DNA from: Branchipolynoe longqiensis
Lineage: Eukaryota > Annelida > Polychaeta > Phyllodocida > Polynoidae
Assembly: GCA_030323885.1 (NCBI GenBank)
Contig: CM059188.1
Coordinates: 110,023,263-110,087,262 of the forward strand
DNA: 64,000 nt
Reading direction: 5' to 3'
Shown here: positions 10,378 through 21,162 of the stretch, one piece after another
Layout of the letters: every line of letters starts with the position of its first letter
How positions within the stretch are numbered: the stretch's first letter is position 1
The notes under the pieces: generated by a model
Told to the model about the DNA's origin: nothing
Databases searched by the model: none
Seen by the model: the letters and a program-made list of their open reading frames with translations, nothing else
Made by a program: the position numbers and the translations under genes

Positions 10378-10788
10378 GTGAGTTATCATAAATGTTTGAA
10401 TACTCTGACCATACACATGTTGAATGCTTACCATATTGTATCGGTGCATTGTCGAGGCGTTTATTGAATTGAATACTGAGGTCACATATTCCAATGAGGA
10501 GTTTATTATATTATATTACTTAACACAAACACTAATTTGTATATAATATAAACCTAAAGTGCACTTGTCTCCGAATGCCATGCTTACCCAACATTACCAC
10601 ATACCATGTTAATAAATCAGACACAATTGATATTTAAAAAAATGTTAGTATTTTCCTTATTTGCTTAAATGGAAATTAAAAATTGAAACAAAATGTGGAT
10701 GTCTTTCAGACCAGCGTTTCCTGTCATCATACTTCACCTATCTGCCTCACAAGTTATATAACATACCTTTTGGAACTTTCTTTTTTAG

Positions 10789-10845
10789 GTGACAATTCCA
10801 TTTGATATGACCAAAAAGCGAGACGAATTGGAACAGATGTTTACC
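10789..10845 (+). CDS. Exon of unrecognised gene (penultimate)
   Basis: 57 bp, 19 codons, phase 0 at both ends: acceptor TTTTTTAG and donor GTACGT. It encodes VTIPFDMTKKRDELEQMFT, a charged, probably helical stretch. Confidence 0.7.
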
Positions 10846-11040
10846 GTACGTAAATTTCTTTTGATTACTGTAAAATAGTATTTGTACTTACAAATTATTC
10901 GAGTAAATTTGGAAAAGTTGCCAGTGTCTGTAAAGGATGTGTGGGCGCGAACTTAGGTTAGACTACTTTACCATCACATGACAACTATTTACTTCGCTAA
11001 ATAATCGATAAGGACATGATGTAATCATATTCCCTTTCAG

Positions 11041-11094
11041 TATACCTTTGAGTTGGAATACAAAGTGTTGGAAGAAGCGGGACACCAGCACTGA
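11041..11094 (+). CDS. Terminal exon of unrecognised gene
   Basis: After the acceptor TTCCCTTTCAG it encodes YTFELEYKVLEEAGHQH and a TGA stop. Together the three exons give the last 65 residues of the protein. A miniature TIR element begins only about 70 bp downstream. Confidence 0.7.
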   Translation, partial: YTFELEYKVLEEAGHQH

Positions 11095-11233
11095 CAAAAG
11101 AATGGTACGTACTAGAGTCTGTTGCAACTTGCAGTCATCACAAGCTCAAAAGTGTTGAGATTGTTCATTAAAGTTGCATAGTCCGATGGGTTTGAGTTTC
11201 TGCCATTTTTCTGAGATAAATATATTAAATTGA

Positions 11234-11306
<73 letters not shown>

Positions 11307-11950
11307 CCTCTTCTTTGATGCAGGCTTGTGGTAGCCTATACACAGCTCTAATGGTATGCAGCCTCGAAATCGTACAGGAATGTTTCTCTGGCCCAGGCAC
11401 TGTCCAGCGCATTCTTGAATTGATTCATGGTAGCTGCTTCCACCGCTTCTTCCGGTAGCTCATTCCACATGTTTATCACTCGCTGTGAAAAGAAGGCCCC
11501 TCTGAGTGAGCTGTTGTACCTTGGCTTGAAAACCTTCTTGGAGTGACCTCTGGTATTGCTTCCCTGTATGCGTCTGAATAGCAAGGCCTCATCCACATTA
11601 TACTCAACATTCAGGAACTTCCATGTGTTGATCATGTCCCCACGAAATCTTCTGTATGTGAGGCTTGGTAACTTGAGTCTCCTGAGTCTGTCTGGATAAC
11701 TAAGGTCCTTCAGATGTGGCACTAGCTTAGTTAACCTTCTCTGAACAGCTTCAATGGATTTAATATCCTTCTTCAACGTTGGGTGCCATATAGTGACTCC
11801 ATACTCTAGTAGTGGCCGTACTTGGCTCTTGTACAATGTGATCAGCATCTTTTCGTCCAAGTATTTGAAGGTTCTGCGAATCATTCCCACAATCTTATTA
11901 GCTTTGGATACGGTTTGTTGTATGTGCTGGGAGAAACTTAGCCTATTGTC
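11234..11950 (-). mobile_element. CR1-like LINE 3' fragment with (AAT)n tail
   Basis: A minus-strand LINE, 5'-truncated, inserted into the M1 element. The 3' tail is an ATT/AAT trinucleotide array at about 11,236-11,306. Confidence 0.85.
11236..11306. repeat. (ATT)n microsatellite
   Basis: Roughly 23 uninterrupted trinucleotides, forming the LINE 3' tail. Confidence 0.9.
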
Positions 11951-11956
11951 TACCAT
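11348..11956 (-). pseudogene. CR1-like LINE ORF2 C-terminal fragment
   Basis: About 200 residues with the family pattern QVRPLLEYGVTIWHP, QRRLTKLVPHL, YRRFRGDMINTWKFL, WNELPEEAVEA and FKNALDSAW. The first few codons come from the flanking M1 sequence, so the apparent start is not a real one. Confidence 0.85.
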
Positions 11957-12180
11957 ACTTTAGTTTGAAATAACTTTTATTTTAAATGGCCAAGTTTTTA
12001 GATATTTGAAGTGCAAATATGTAAGATTAGTTTTGGCGAGCACACTAAAACTCTGACACAATAGGCTTTAGAAGTAACATGTTCTATTACATTGACTCGG
12101 TATTTCCTTATATGTGGCAACAAATACTTAATAAGTGCACCATGATCTAAGTTAATTATGTAGAATCAATTCTAGGTAAT

Positions 12181-12823
12181 TCCGTAATAAGGCCCACATT
12201 GAATTGTCTCGATCCTATGACGTATTGCAATCACGTGTTTGTTTGACATATGTTTCTTTCAAGATCTCAACTTAATATACCTGGTGTAAGTGAGTTGTGA
12301 TTGGCTTATTCTTGTAAGACCTGCTGTAGCAGAATTAGTTTGTGCGCTACTTTTCTTGTCTTTTGTACCATGTCCAGTACATGTTTCAAATTCTGCTCTC
12401 CTGTCCTGATATAATTTTTTTTGTGACAACCTAAAGCCCATTCACATATTCACTGCTTAACATAAAAACACCTTCAGCCCCCACCCAAATACCCAATTTA
12501 TCAACAAATATGTGTAGTTTCCTTAAAGTGAACCAAAATACATTATTTTGTGCCTGCAGACTCAGAGATGGCGATTTAAATTGGACGTCAAGAATCTGCG
12601 ACATGAATGATGAGAAAGACTGAGAAAGTCTTTTGAATTGTTTTAGTAAAGTGATGAGAAAACTACAAGAAAGCTCAGCTCAGCGGCCCATTGATTACCA
12701 TTAGAAACTCCACTGGCCACTCTCATAGACATCACAGAAATGGTTCCTAAGATGGAGGAGCCTTTCCTGCTGCATGCTGCGGTGAGCACACAAGGCAGAC
12801 CGGACACTGCCCGACCTCGGTGC
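12181..12823. other. Unassigned DNA
   Basis: No gene or known repeat recognised. Confidence 0.4.
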
Positions 12824-12996
12824 CTTCATCGCCCGGGTGGACTAGAAAACGCTGGTTGCCAGAACCTTCGCCGACCAGGAGGCCCAGAAACTACTGGTAG
12901 TCGGTGTCTTCACCGACCGGGAGGCCTGGGAACTGCTGGTTGTCAGTATCTTCAGTGAGCAGGAGGCCCTGAAACTACTGGTTGTCTTCACTGACC
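12824..12996 (+). repeat. 42-bp tandem repeat, about four units
   Basis: Units of 42 bp (CTTC..CGACC.GGAGGCC pattern) repeat about four times, the last shortened. In one plus frame three units encode similar 14-residue repeats (FADQEAQKLLVVGV, FTDREAWELLVVSI and so on), but the first unit contains a stop and the frame closes soon after. It may be a relic of a repeat-containing coding exon. Confidence 0.75.
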
Positions 12997-13326
12997 ATAA
13001 ACAGCAGAAACGGCTGTGAACCACCTGCCATCACTATAGTAAAACGGGAGCGGCTCATGGATGAGCCAGATATGGGCACAAACATCAAACCGGGGACATC
13101 CCCCATCATCACATCCAGAGACTCCGTTAAGAACATCCCTCTCTGCCAGCTCACCATCACATCGTTGTTGTTGAGCAGCATCTTGAAACATCGCTATGAC
13201 ATCACACATGGTCACGGGTCCACTTGCGTCATCGGCATCCAACCACCGGCTGATTTGACCATCACGACTCCGCATCCTGCACTGCACACATCCACAGGAA
13301 TGTGGCGGTCCGGAGACTGGCGTTAA
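12982..13326 (+). other. Unassigned open frame of 114 codons
   Basis: An ATG-started frame with no family I recognise; the minus strand is open over the same stretch too. Higher GC than its flanks. It may be a fragment of an unclassified repeat or old exon. Confidence 0.2.
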
Positions 13327-13359
13327 TCGTTTGTAACTTTGACTGACGTCAATCTTAAG

Positions 13360-13727
13360 TTAAAGTTGCATAGTACGATGGTTTTTAGTTTCTGTCATTT
13401 TTCTGAGATAAATATAGTAGATGGATTATCTACTTTACTTTAGTTTGAATAAAATTTTATTTTAAATGATAAACTTTGGAGATATTTGAAGTGCAAACAT
13501 ATCAAATTAGTTTTGGCCACCATGTCCCTCACCTGCCATGACCGGTCAGCTTATGTGTGATAGACTTCTGCAGTAACAGGTTCTATTAAATTGACTCAGT
13601 ATTCCTTCTATGCAGAAACAAATGTTTAATAAATGCATCAGCATCTAAGTTAGATATGTACAATCAAATCTAGATAATTGTCTTGGTTTTGAAAATTTGA
13701 TGTTTTCATCTGACTGTGCAGCTTTAA
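13360..13727 (+). mobile_element. M1-family TTAA element, complete
   Basis: 368 bp, TTAA at both ends, inverted ends AGTTGCATAGTACGATG and its decayed complement. It has no coding capacity. The interior matches the copies at 20,216, 24,496, 29,000, 39,265 and 51,325. Confidence 0.85.
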
Positions 13728-14085
13728 GTTAATTAACAGCCGCTGAAGTCCTGTGCACAAAGTGTTTCCCTGCTGCAGCCTCAGTCATCACAAAACGGAA
13801 CAGATCAGGCACGTGAGGCTTCTGTTGACAGGTTGCCCACATTCTTCACCAGGATGTTTTGTCATTTTTTTTAGTCACGTGATCCATTTTGAGATTTATT
13901 TGTATCACCAAATGAATGAATGAATAAATAATAGGGTCAGCACTCAGTTCCTTTGATATGTATCGCTTACTTGTTGGACAGACAATAATAGAAAACCATA
14001 TCAAACAGATTGTGTATACTTATACAATTGTGAATGGCCTGACTTGGATTTTGAAGGCACACTCCCACTCCCAGGGTACATACGT
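13728..14085. other. Unassigned DNA
   Basis: No gene or shared repeat recognised. Confidence 0.4.
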
Positions 14086-14300
14086 ACACATGCGAAGATA
14101 TGGAATTCAAGACTATTTTATTTGGATTTAAGGAAAAAACAACTGGCAAATTGCGATTTAGGACTAATTTAGATCAGTAGGGGCAGTTTAGTGGAATTCA
14201 AGGATTTTCAAGACTAATTACCCAAAATAGGTTAAATTCAAGGCTTTTTAAATCCTTACAGTGGAGAAAATGAAGATTTTCCAGGCCACACATGGACCCT
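14086..14300 (+). repeat. M5 dispersed repeat (AAGATATGGAATTCAAG family)
   Basis: Shares AAGATATGGAATTCAAG, TTTTATTTGGAT and GATCAGTAGGG.CAGTTTA blocks with 61,975-62,105, 63,228-63,475 and the fragment at 63,950-64,000. Non-coding; class unknown. Confidence 0.65.
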
Positions 14301-14663
14301 GCCCCCAATGTCCCTACTGACGAGGAACTCTTACACAAAGCGCTTTCTGGTGCAGCCTCGGCTACCATGATATAAAACACCTTGGGCGTGTGATGCTTCC
14401 ATTGACACTGGTTGACGATCATCTCATGGGGGGGGTTTGTGTGTGATATAATTTGTAATGGTACCATTTTGAGATTTGTCAACCTATTAAGATGAATAAA
14501 TAATTGAAACCATCATTCAGTTTATTTTATATATTACTTGTCAAAGAGACGTAATACTCGATCATGTCAGAGATAATGAATTATCTTGAAGCATTGCAAG
14601 CACGCAGGCGTAAAAGGCTATCTGCTATCATGCGCAACCTCCTTATTACATCATTTAGGCAAC
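14301..14663. other. Unassigned DNA
   Basis: No gene or shared repeat recognised. Confidence 0.4.
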
Positions 14664-14995
14664 CAGACGCTGGCTGAATCGGTAGGGCGCAGGCCTTCCG
14701 TGTGGAAGGTCGAAAGTTCATTTCTTGGTCGAGTCAAACCAATGACGTATAAAAATTGATATTTGTTGCTTCCTAGCCTGATGTTCGACCATTATTAGGC
14801 TAGGGCAAGGACTGGTTGTGTCAGTGTCAGGATAATGTGACTGAGTGGGATATCAGGTCTTGGTGCTGGTGGCCTGGCCTCACCATGGGGCAGCACTATA
14901 AAGTTGCCATGAGTGCACTGTCACACGTCTGTAGATGTCCTGATATGACCGTAGATGTTGCCAAGATGTAAAACTCCAACAACTAACCAATCATT
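14664..14995 (+). repeat. SINE S1, near full length
   Basis: A tRNA-derived SINE. The head contains GGCTGAATCGGTAGGGCGC (A-box-like) and a decayed B box, the body has the family blocks GGCAAGGACTGGTT, GTGACTGAGTGGGATAT and GGGGCAGCACTATAAAG, and the tail ends TGATATGACC...GTTGCCA.GA.GTAAAACTCCAAC. S1 is the most frequent SINE in the window. Confidence 0.85.
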
Positions 14996-14999
14996 TAGG

Positions 15000-15459
15000 C
15001 ACGTGAGGTTTCCATCGACAACGGTGGTATGGTTTAGTTCGTATTTGCAGTCAAATACAAGATTTAGGTACTAATATTGAAATAATCATACAAAATCAGG
15101 TCTGACTTTTCATATTTAATTATTACATGGCATTAATAATTGGCGTACTAATATACATGGCACATTTGAGCAAGTTGAAGTATGTTACTGGTCTTGATGC
15201 GACAATTATCAATCTATTCCCTGACTGAAATTTATCACAACTTACATTCAAGTCACATTTTACATATATTTTGCATATAAACTCTTGGGAGTAGGCACAA
15301 TGCGCTAAATAATTGGCGTACTCTCTGTGTATCTTACATAATCTCGTTTGCATCTCGGGCTGTATTAATAACAATGCTAATGTTACACAAGGGCGTTTAC
15401 TTACAAATCATTACTCCCAAGTTTCACAATTCGATAAATTCTAAGGTTAGAACACTAGT
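15000..15459. other. Unassigned DNA
   Basis: No gene or shared repeat recognised. Confidence 0.4.
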
Positions 15460-15895
15460 CATTAAATGCTTGGATGGTTTGATTGATTAGTGGTTATTTA
15501 ACACCATCTTGGCCGCTAAGGCCATATTCACGGCGATGTTTGAATGTTGTTGATAACACTTTCTAAATGCTTGAATGGTTTGATTGATTTGTGGTTGTCT
15601 AACGCCGTCTTGGTTGCTAAGGCCATATTCACAATGATGCTTGAATGCTGTTGATAACACTTTCTAAATGGTTTGATTGATTTGTGGTTGTCTAAAGCCG
15701 TCTCGGTCGCTAAGACCATATTCACGGCGATGCTTGAATGTTGTTGATAACACTTTCTAAATGTTTAAATGGTTTGATTGATTTGTGGTTGTTTAACGCT
15801 GTCTCGGCCGCTAAGGCCATATTCAGGGCGATGTTTGAATGTTGATAACACTTTCTAAATGCTTGAATGGTATTGATAACACGTTCTAAATGGTG
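15460..15895. repeat. About 100-bp tandem array, four units
   Basis: Units start with GGTTTGATTGATT at 15,476, 15,577, 15,670 and 15,771 (spacings 101, 93, 101), followed by a partial unit. Each unit contains CGCTAAGGCCATATTCA or a close variant. The motif resembles pieces of SINEs known from molluscs (memory, not checked). Confidence 0.85.
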
Positions 15896-16253
15896 ATATA
15901 TCATTGCAATTCCCGATTGCCTTTCTAGTCCCATAACAGGGGCATCGGCAGAAATAAAATGGAAAAAATATGACATCAAGTTTAATTGTTCGCATGTGCT
16001 TACAGTGAGTCAATGTAGCTACGCCCCTGGCTAAATTGGTCGTAATGCGAAGCATTACATTTGATGCGAGGAGAGGAAGAGACCCTCCCCCGCCCCGGGC
16101 TGTCGCGCTGCGCTCACACCTCGCCAGACCCCGCCGCGCCGCCTCCTCCCCCGCCCCCCCTGTCGCGCAGCATTCGCGCCTCACCCGACGCCCGCTCCTC
16201 ACCTTCACTCGCCCTCCCCCGGGCCGGCAGCTTTCACAACTCACCTGCTGTCG

Positions 16254-16346
16254 CCCGCGCCCCTTCCCTCCCTTATAAGGCCGCCCGCCGGCCTCCCTCA
16301 GGCACTCGCCCTCCTGCCGCCTTCCAGACCTCACCTCTCTTCTCCT
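16254..16346 (+). repeat. Split repeat A1 (Ngaro-like)
   Basis: 93 bp, apparently identical to 18,219-18,311. It contains the TATA-like palindrome CCTTATAAGG at 16,271-16,280. Confidence 0.88.
16271..16280 (+). promoter_or_regulatory. TATA-like element of Ngaro-like repeat A
   Basis: CCTTATAAGG followed by CCGCCCGCCGG. The full-length relative has CCCTTATAACCGGCCGCCC in its corresponding repeat (minus strand, near 60,020-60,040). The shared position and context suggest a promoter about 110 bp upstream of gag. Confidence 0.5.
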
Positions 16347-16392
16347 GACTTCTCCTCCTCGGACCGCTGCCCCCGCCTCAGGCTCCTACACC

Positions 16393-17548
16393 ATGCCCGG
16401 ACGCGGGAAGGGAAGAGGCCGCAAGAACACCAGGCTCACCGCCCGGGCCACGCCGGGGTCCGCCTCGGGCTCGCCCGGCGACGCCTCAACATCACCGGCC
16501 CTGGCCTCCCCCTCGGCCACCTCGGGCGCCGACACAGCCATCATTCTCCAAGCCCTCCAGCGCCTCACTACGCGCATGGACGCCTTCGAGTCGGCGGGAG
16601 CCCGAGGAGCGCCGGAGCACACGCAGGCAGGATACAGCACGCCGCCCCCCCCCAGCACCTCGGGCGCAGACCGCCGCCGGGGCCCGGCCCCCGCCGCCAC
16701 CTCAAGCGACTCTGCCCGGGGCAGCCCACCCCCACTACCAGCAGCACGACCGCCTCGCCGCCCGAGGCGGCCCCGCGCCTCCCCCGGCCTACCTCCAGGA
16801 CGTCGCCGAGGACTACACCCCAGCATCCGCGGCCGATGCCGTCCGAGACATCCTCGCTTCCGCCGAGGCGCAGCGCGCCGGCAGGCGCCTAGGCATCCCC
16901 TCGGGATACATTTTCCCCTCGGACCTCATCGAGAGAGGCCCTGAGCGGAAGCCGGTCAAGAGAGGGGAGGCCACCCGCGATGAGTACAACCTCGCCCTCC
17001 TCACCCTCGCCGGCCACCCAGCCTTCCCCGAGCACTCCCTCCAGGGCCTACGCCACCACCACCTCACCGTGATGAGGGATATCCTCGTGCATCCGTGGCC
17101 TACCGTCCGCCGCTACTCCGAGGCCATCTTCACATGGATAGCGGACGGGAGGCTCCCCCACGGATGGCACGACCCTGTGGCCCTCAACGCCCTGAGGATG
17201 GACTCCATCACCACGCCCACCCCTCCGGCAACACCAGTCTCCCGAGGCGAGGACTTGCCCCGAGGCGAATGGGCCCGAGGCACATACCCGCCCCGGCCCC
17301 AAGCCGACGCCCGCACCGCCTACGATAGGCACACTCACGGGGCCCCCTGCCCCGCTTGGAACCGCGATCCCGCCTCGTGCGATCGGGCCCACATCGGGGA
17401 GGCCCACGGCGAGGTGGGAGACAGGCGCCGGCACATCTGCGCCTACTGCGCCAATGTACGGCGCCTACTGACCAGGCACTGCGAGGCCGAATGCCTCACC
17501 AAGCAAGCCCGTGAGCGCCAGACCCCGGCCGCCTCGGCGGATTTTTGA
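16393..17548 (+). pseudogene. Ngaro-like gag, one frameshift
   Basis: A gag-like protein beginning MPGRGKGRGRK, proline/alanine rich, then a conserved part (ASAADAVRDI, GRRLGIPSGYIFPSDL, HPWPTVRRYSE.IF.W.ADGR) and a Cys/His-rich end (CPAWNRDPASC, H.CAYC, HCEAEC) resembling the zinc-binding tails of DIRS/Ngaro gag. The N-terminal and C-terminal parts are in different frames; the likely shift is at the C9 run near 16,646-16,655. It closes at TGA 17,546-17,548. Homologous to 58,532-59,896 (minus). Confidence 0.8.
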
Positions 17549-18006
17549 TCCGCCGGCCCCCCCCCGGCCGGCCCGGGGGGCCCCTCCCGGCGCCTCACCC
17601 TCACCACTGCCGACAGCCCCGCGACTTCCACCGACAACCTCCCAGCGACCACCAATCGAAACGCCGCCCAGACGAAGCCGGGGCCCACCACCTCGCACCT
17701 CACACCTCGGGCGACACGGCCCAGCCTCACGAGGGACCCTCCCCGGACAGCCCAGCCACCGACGCTCACGACACCGCCTTCATGAACCCTCCCGACCCGA
17801 CCCCGACCCCCACCCCGCCCAGCCCTGAGGAGTTCGCTGCCCCCTGCTCGACCCTCGCCGGACCTCCTCCCCCCAGCCCTCAGGAGCGGGCCTCCCTTTT
17901 TTGGCCGCCCGCTCCCCCTCCACCTAGGCCCCGGACCTTCTCCTCACCCAGGCCGGCCTCCCCGGGCCCCCGCCTCGGGCGCGCCTCGAGCCCTCTCCTT
18001 ATTTTT

Positions 18007-18221
18007 GGCGGAGGGCTCCTCGGCACCCCCTCTACCAGAACTCTGACTTTGCTCCTCATGAGCCCCTCCTGCATTACCTCTGCTCCTCATGGGCCCATCA
18101 CTGTATTGCTCCTCTCGAGCCTGTTTCCTTGCTCCTCATGAGCCCTTCCTTGTTCCTTGCCTGTATATCTGTTCCTCTGTATGCTCTGTTGAGGCGTTAA
18201 TAAAACGCCTTTTTCCCACCC
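18007..18221 (+). repeat. Split repeat B1 (Ngaro-like)
   Basis: 215 bp, repeated at 18,357-18,571 with no difference seen by eye. It carries the poly(A)-signal hairpin at 18,192-18,210. Confidence 0.88.
18192..18210 (+). terminator. Poly(A)-signal hairpin
   Basis: AGGCGTT-AATAA-AACGCCT: a perfect 7-bp stem whose loop region carries AATAAA. A duplicate lies at 18,542-18,560 in B2. Confidence 0.6.
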
Positions 18222-18311
18222 GCGCCCCTTCCCTCCCTTATAAGGCCGCCCGCCGGCCTCCCTCAGGCACTCGCCCTCCTGCCGCCTTCCAGACCTCACC
18301 TCTCTTCTCCT
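18219..18311 (+). repeat. Split repeat A2 (Ngaro-like)
   Basis: 93 bp copy of 16,254-16,346; placed between B1 and B2 as the Ngaro/PAT layout predicts. Confidence 0.88.
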
Positions 18312-18356
18312 CCACCCACCCACCCAACTCTCCCTCCTCTACCCTCTTCCCTCTGC

Positions 18357-18571
18357 GGCGGAGGGCTCCTCGGCACCCCCTCTACCAGAACTCTGACTTT
18401 GCTCCTCATGAGCCCCTCCTGCATTACCTCTGCTCCTCATGGGCCCATCACTGTATTGCTCCTCTCGAGCCTGTTTCCTTGCTCCTCATGAGCCCTTCCT
18501 TGTTCCTTGCCTGTATATCTGTTCCTCTGTATGCTCTGTTGAGGCGTTAATAAAACGCCTTTTTCCCACCC
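18357..18571 (+). repeat. Split repeat B2 (Ngaro-like)
   Basis: 215 bp copy of B1; ends the element with a second poly(A)-signal hairpin (18,542-18,560). Confidence 0.88.
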
Positions 18572-18600
18572 CCGCCTTCCCTTCTTCCTTTTCGCGCATC

Positions 18601-20215
18601 AGACATCGGACTTCACTGCTTTGTGATGGCTAGTTATATGCTAAAATCATTTAGTTTACACTGATGGCAAATAGTGCAGTTCGAATAAGTCATTTCGTAA
18701 TTGACTTACATCCCTAATATGGGGGTTGACTATGTATATCTATCTCAACTTGGTCTGGGTCACCCTCAGCATTTAAATATCACTAACAGGAATATGTGTT
18801 CATCTTGTAAAACCGTAAACATGCACACAACAGTGCTAATCTCAACATCTCACATGTGTATATATATATATAATAGTTGATGCATTGCATCGGTACCATT
18901 GCAAAAACACCCAAGTATTTATTTCTAAATTAGGGTGTGTTTCCTACTCAAAATAAATGTAACACTTATAAACTATTTATATACTAATTTTCACTAGTTT
19001 CAACAATAAATGCATCCTGTCTATAACTGCACAATCGCCGACAGATTACAATTGGAAAAAGAACCAGGTATATATGACAAACTAGTGGCCCTAGTATTGG
19101 ACACATCTTTTATATTGCACGTGTCCGATAGATCGTTTAGGCTTAGATTCAACTTACCTATTCGGCTAATTTTCAACTACAGAATATATAAAAAGCCGAA
19201 AACCCAAAAGGTAAATTTTAAAGATGGGAGTTAAGACAAAAGTCATGTCTAAGCATGCATTGTGACACTGCACACCGACGTCTATATTGAAAGTATCACA
19301 CAGACTTGGCATTGCTTGTACTAAGTAGTAGTTACTATTACACATTTATTTGTGTAATGCATGATATCTATTTTCTTTACATCTTAGATAAAATGAAAGC
19401 TAGCTTTGGCATTTAGCCAATTAGCGTATAATATAAACATGCACAGCGCCAACATGTTCACACTACATGTATAATTGAAAAACATGATTTGACATATATG
19501 TACAATCATACATAATAGTGGGACAATGTAATTCAAATGAAGCTGACACCTGTTTGAAACCAGTCTGCTCACCCACAAGCCTACAAATATGGACAACTAT
19601 CTGTTTCCTTTTTAATTGCACATATACAGAGCTACTTTGCAACTCCATGGAACTATATTCTAGTCACTTCATACGGCACTAGTGCCATTCGACTGAGCAG
19701 AAGGTATCATTGTATAAAAATAGCACATGTGTTGTAAATGCACAAATAACATACTTTTGCAATGTAACAGGATTATATATATTTTTCATTATGTAAACCA
19801 TATTTATACTGCTGTGATATTGATCCACTTGTCTGGCTCTAAAGTGCAGTGTTGTGATATTTATATGACTTTTCACACAACTGTTGATAAACCATAATTA
19901 TTTGCGAGAACATCATCATAGACAGGGAAGCATATACTTTAGTTACACTGTGAGGTGTTTCCAGATCGATAACCAATATCTATAAATAGGTCATTCCTTC
20001 ACAGCCCCATTTAAAAAGGTTAGAAGGCAACCACACTACCTGTGCTTATGAAGTTAAAGGTAAATGATAGCTCTAGTAACATGAATAGTCTAGAAAACTT
20101 TATAATCTTGAAGGACATGAGCATTTTCTTATTCAAAATCGGTCTACACTGACGTAGGAATGAAATCATTTCCGCACTGTATAGTGATAGCAGCGTTCAT
20201 ACCAGAAATTACATT
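18601..20215. other. Intergenic, no gene seen
   Basis: AT-rich, several short open frames, a TA dinucleotide run near 18,855, no exon or shared repeat recognised. Confidence 0.45.
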
Positions 20216-20582
20216 TTAACGTTGCATAGTCCGATGGTTTTGAGTCTGCGATTTTCTGCGATAAATATAGTAGGTTGGTCATTATAAATTTACTTTAATT
20301 CAGTTTGAAGTAACTTTGATTTTAAATGGCTAACTTTTGAAATATTTGACGTGTAAACATGCCAAATTAATTTCGCGAAGCACACCAATACTCTGACAGC
20401 ATAGGCTTCTGCAGTAACATGTTCTATTAAATTGACTTTGTATTCCCTTCTAATTTCTATGCAGCAACAAATGCTTAATAGGTCCATCAGTATCTACGTT
20501 TGATATGTAGAATCGAATCTAGGCCACTGTTTTGGTTTTGACAATTTGATGCTTTCATCGGGTACAGCCTCTGCACCTTTAA
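20216..20582 (+). mobile_element. M1-family TTAA element
   Basis: 367 bp, TTAA at both ends. The left terminal repeat is nearly intact (CGTTGCATAGTCCGATGG); the right one has decayed. Confidence 0.8.
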
Positions 20583-20676
20583 CAATGATCGATACTGTCA
20601 TTTGTGTAAAGATACAAAATGGCAAATTTATACAGACTACCTACTTCATACTAAAGGCACCGAACGTGTACACCTA

Positions 20677-21125
20677 TTAGCTTGGTTTCCCGCCACGAAC
20701 AAGTAATCTTTAGGCTTGGCATAAAGCATTACAACATCGGACCATATATATAGAAGATCTGTAGGGAGGGACCAGTGTAGTTGTTCCTCCGCACGGCGTG
20801 CGCTACTCTGCGGCGGATTCGTCAAGGCGTTAAGCCCATAGGCTATCAATGTATTAAGCTTATAGTATGTACCAATACCGGCATCTATTTTTGGTTTAAT
20901 ATTTACATTCCCTAACTATATATAATTCAAATAAAACTATCAAAGTAAGATGCCGGTACATAGTTATTGCACAATATAACCGTAAATTGGGTCTACGGGC
21001 TGAACGCCTTGACTTCTCCGCTGCAGAGTAGCGCAGGCGCGGAGGAACACCTACACTGGTCCCGTTGACGTAATGCTTTATGCCAAGCCTAAGGACTGCT
21101 TCTTCGTCGCGCGGAACCAAGTTAG
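20677..21125. mobile_element. D-family TIR element
   Basis: Inverted ends TAGCTTGGTTTCCCGCCAC and TTCG...GGAACCAAGTTA, with long subterminal inverted blocks (TAGGCTTGGCATAAAGCATTAC; ACCGGCATCT/AGATGCCGGT). A second, rearranged copy is at 22,976-23,545. It ends about 38 bp from the MFSD12 terminal stop codon. Confidence 0.75.
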
Positions 21126-21162
21126 TACATCTATATATACTCGGCCTGCTCACATGATCTCA

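Larger units (their letters stand above)
11168..12180 (+). mobile_element. M1-family TTAA element, split by a LINE
   Basis: It begins TTAAAGTTGCATAGTCCGAT, the M1 terminal repeat, and is interrupted at about 11,232 by a CR1-like LINE; M1 sequence resumes at about 11,950 (TCTACC...ACTTTAGTTTG). The right end has decayed and the terminal repeat is lost near 12,180. Confidence 0.8.
16038..18600 (+). mobile_element. Gag-only Ngaro-like retrotransposon (non-autonomous)
   Basis: A GC-rich 2.56-kb element in AT-rich DNA. It begins GGTCGTAATGC and ends near CGCGCATC, like the full-length relative at 54,475-60,152 read on its coding strand. Layout: A1, gag, B1, A2, B2, the split direct repeats of Ngaro/PAT-type tyrosine-recombinase retrotransposons. 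RT, RNase H and recombinase are absent: the sequence passes from the start of the pol region (RASLFWPP near 17,888) almost directly to its end (LGRASSPLLIFGGGLLG near 17,975), so an internal deletion removed about 2.5 kb. It would need enzymes from a relative. Confidence 0.85.

Noticed and set aside
11146..11458. Poly-Asn and poly-Leu open frames
   Set aside because: Translation of the (ATT)n tail of a LINE.
16040..18600. GC-rich block as bacterial contamination or a CpG-island gene
   Set aside because: It has split direct repeats and homologous gag shared with the other GC-rich block, which is cleanly inserted in a SINE continuous with the genome.
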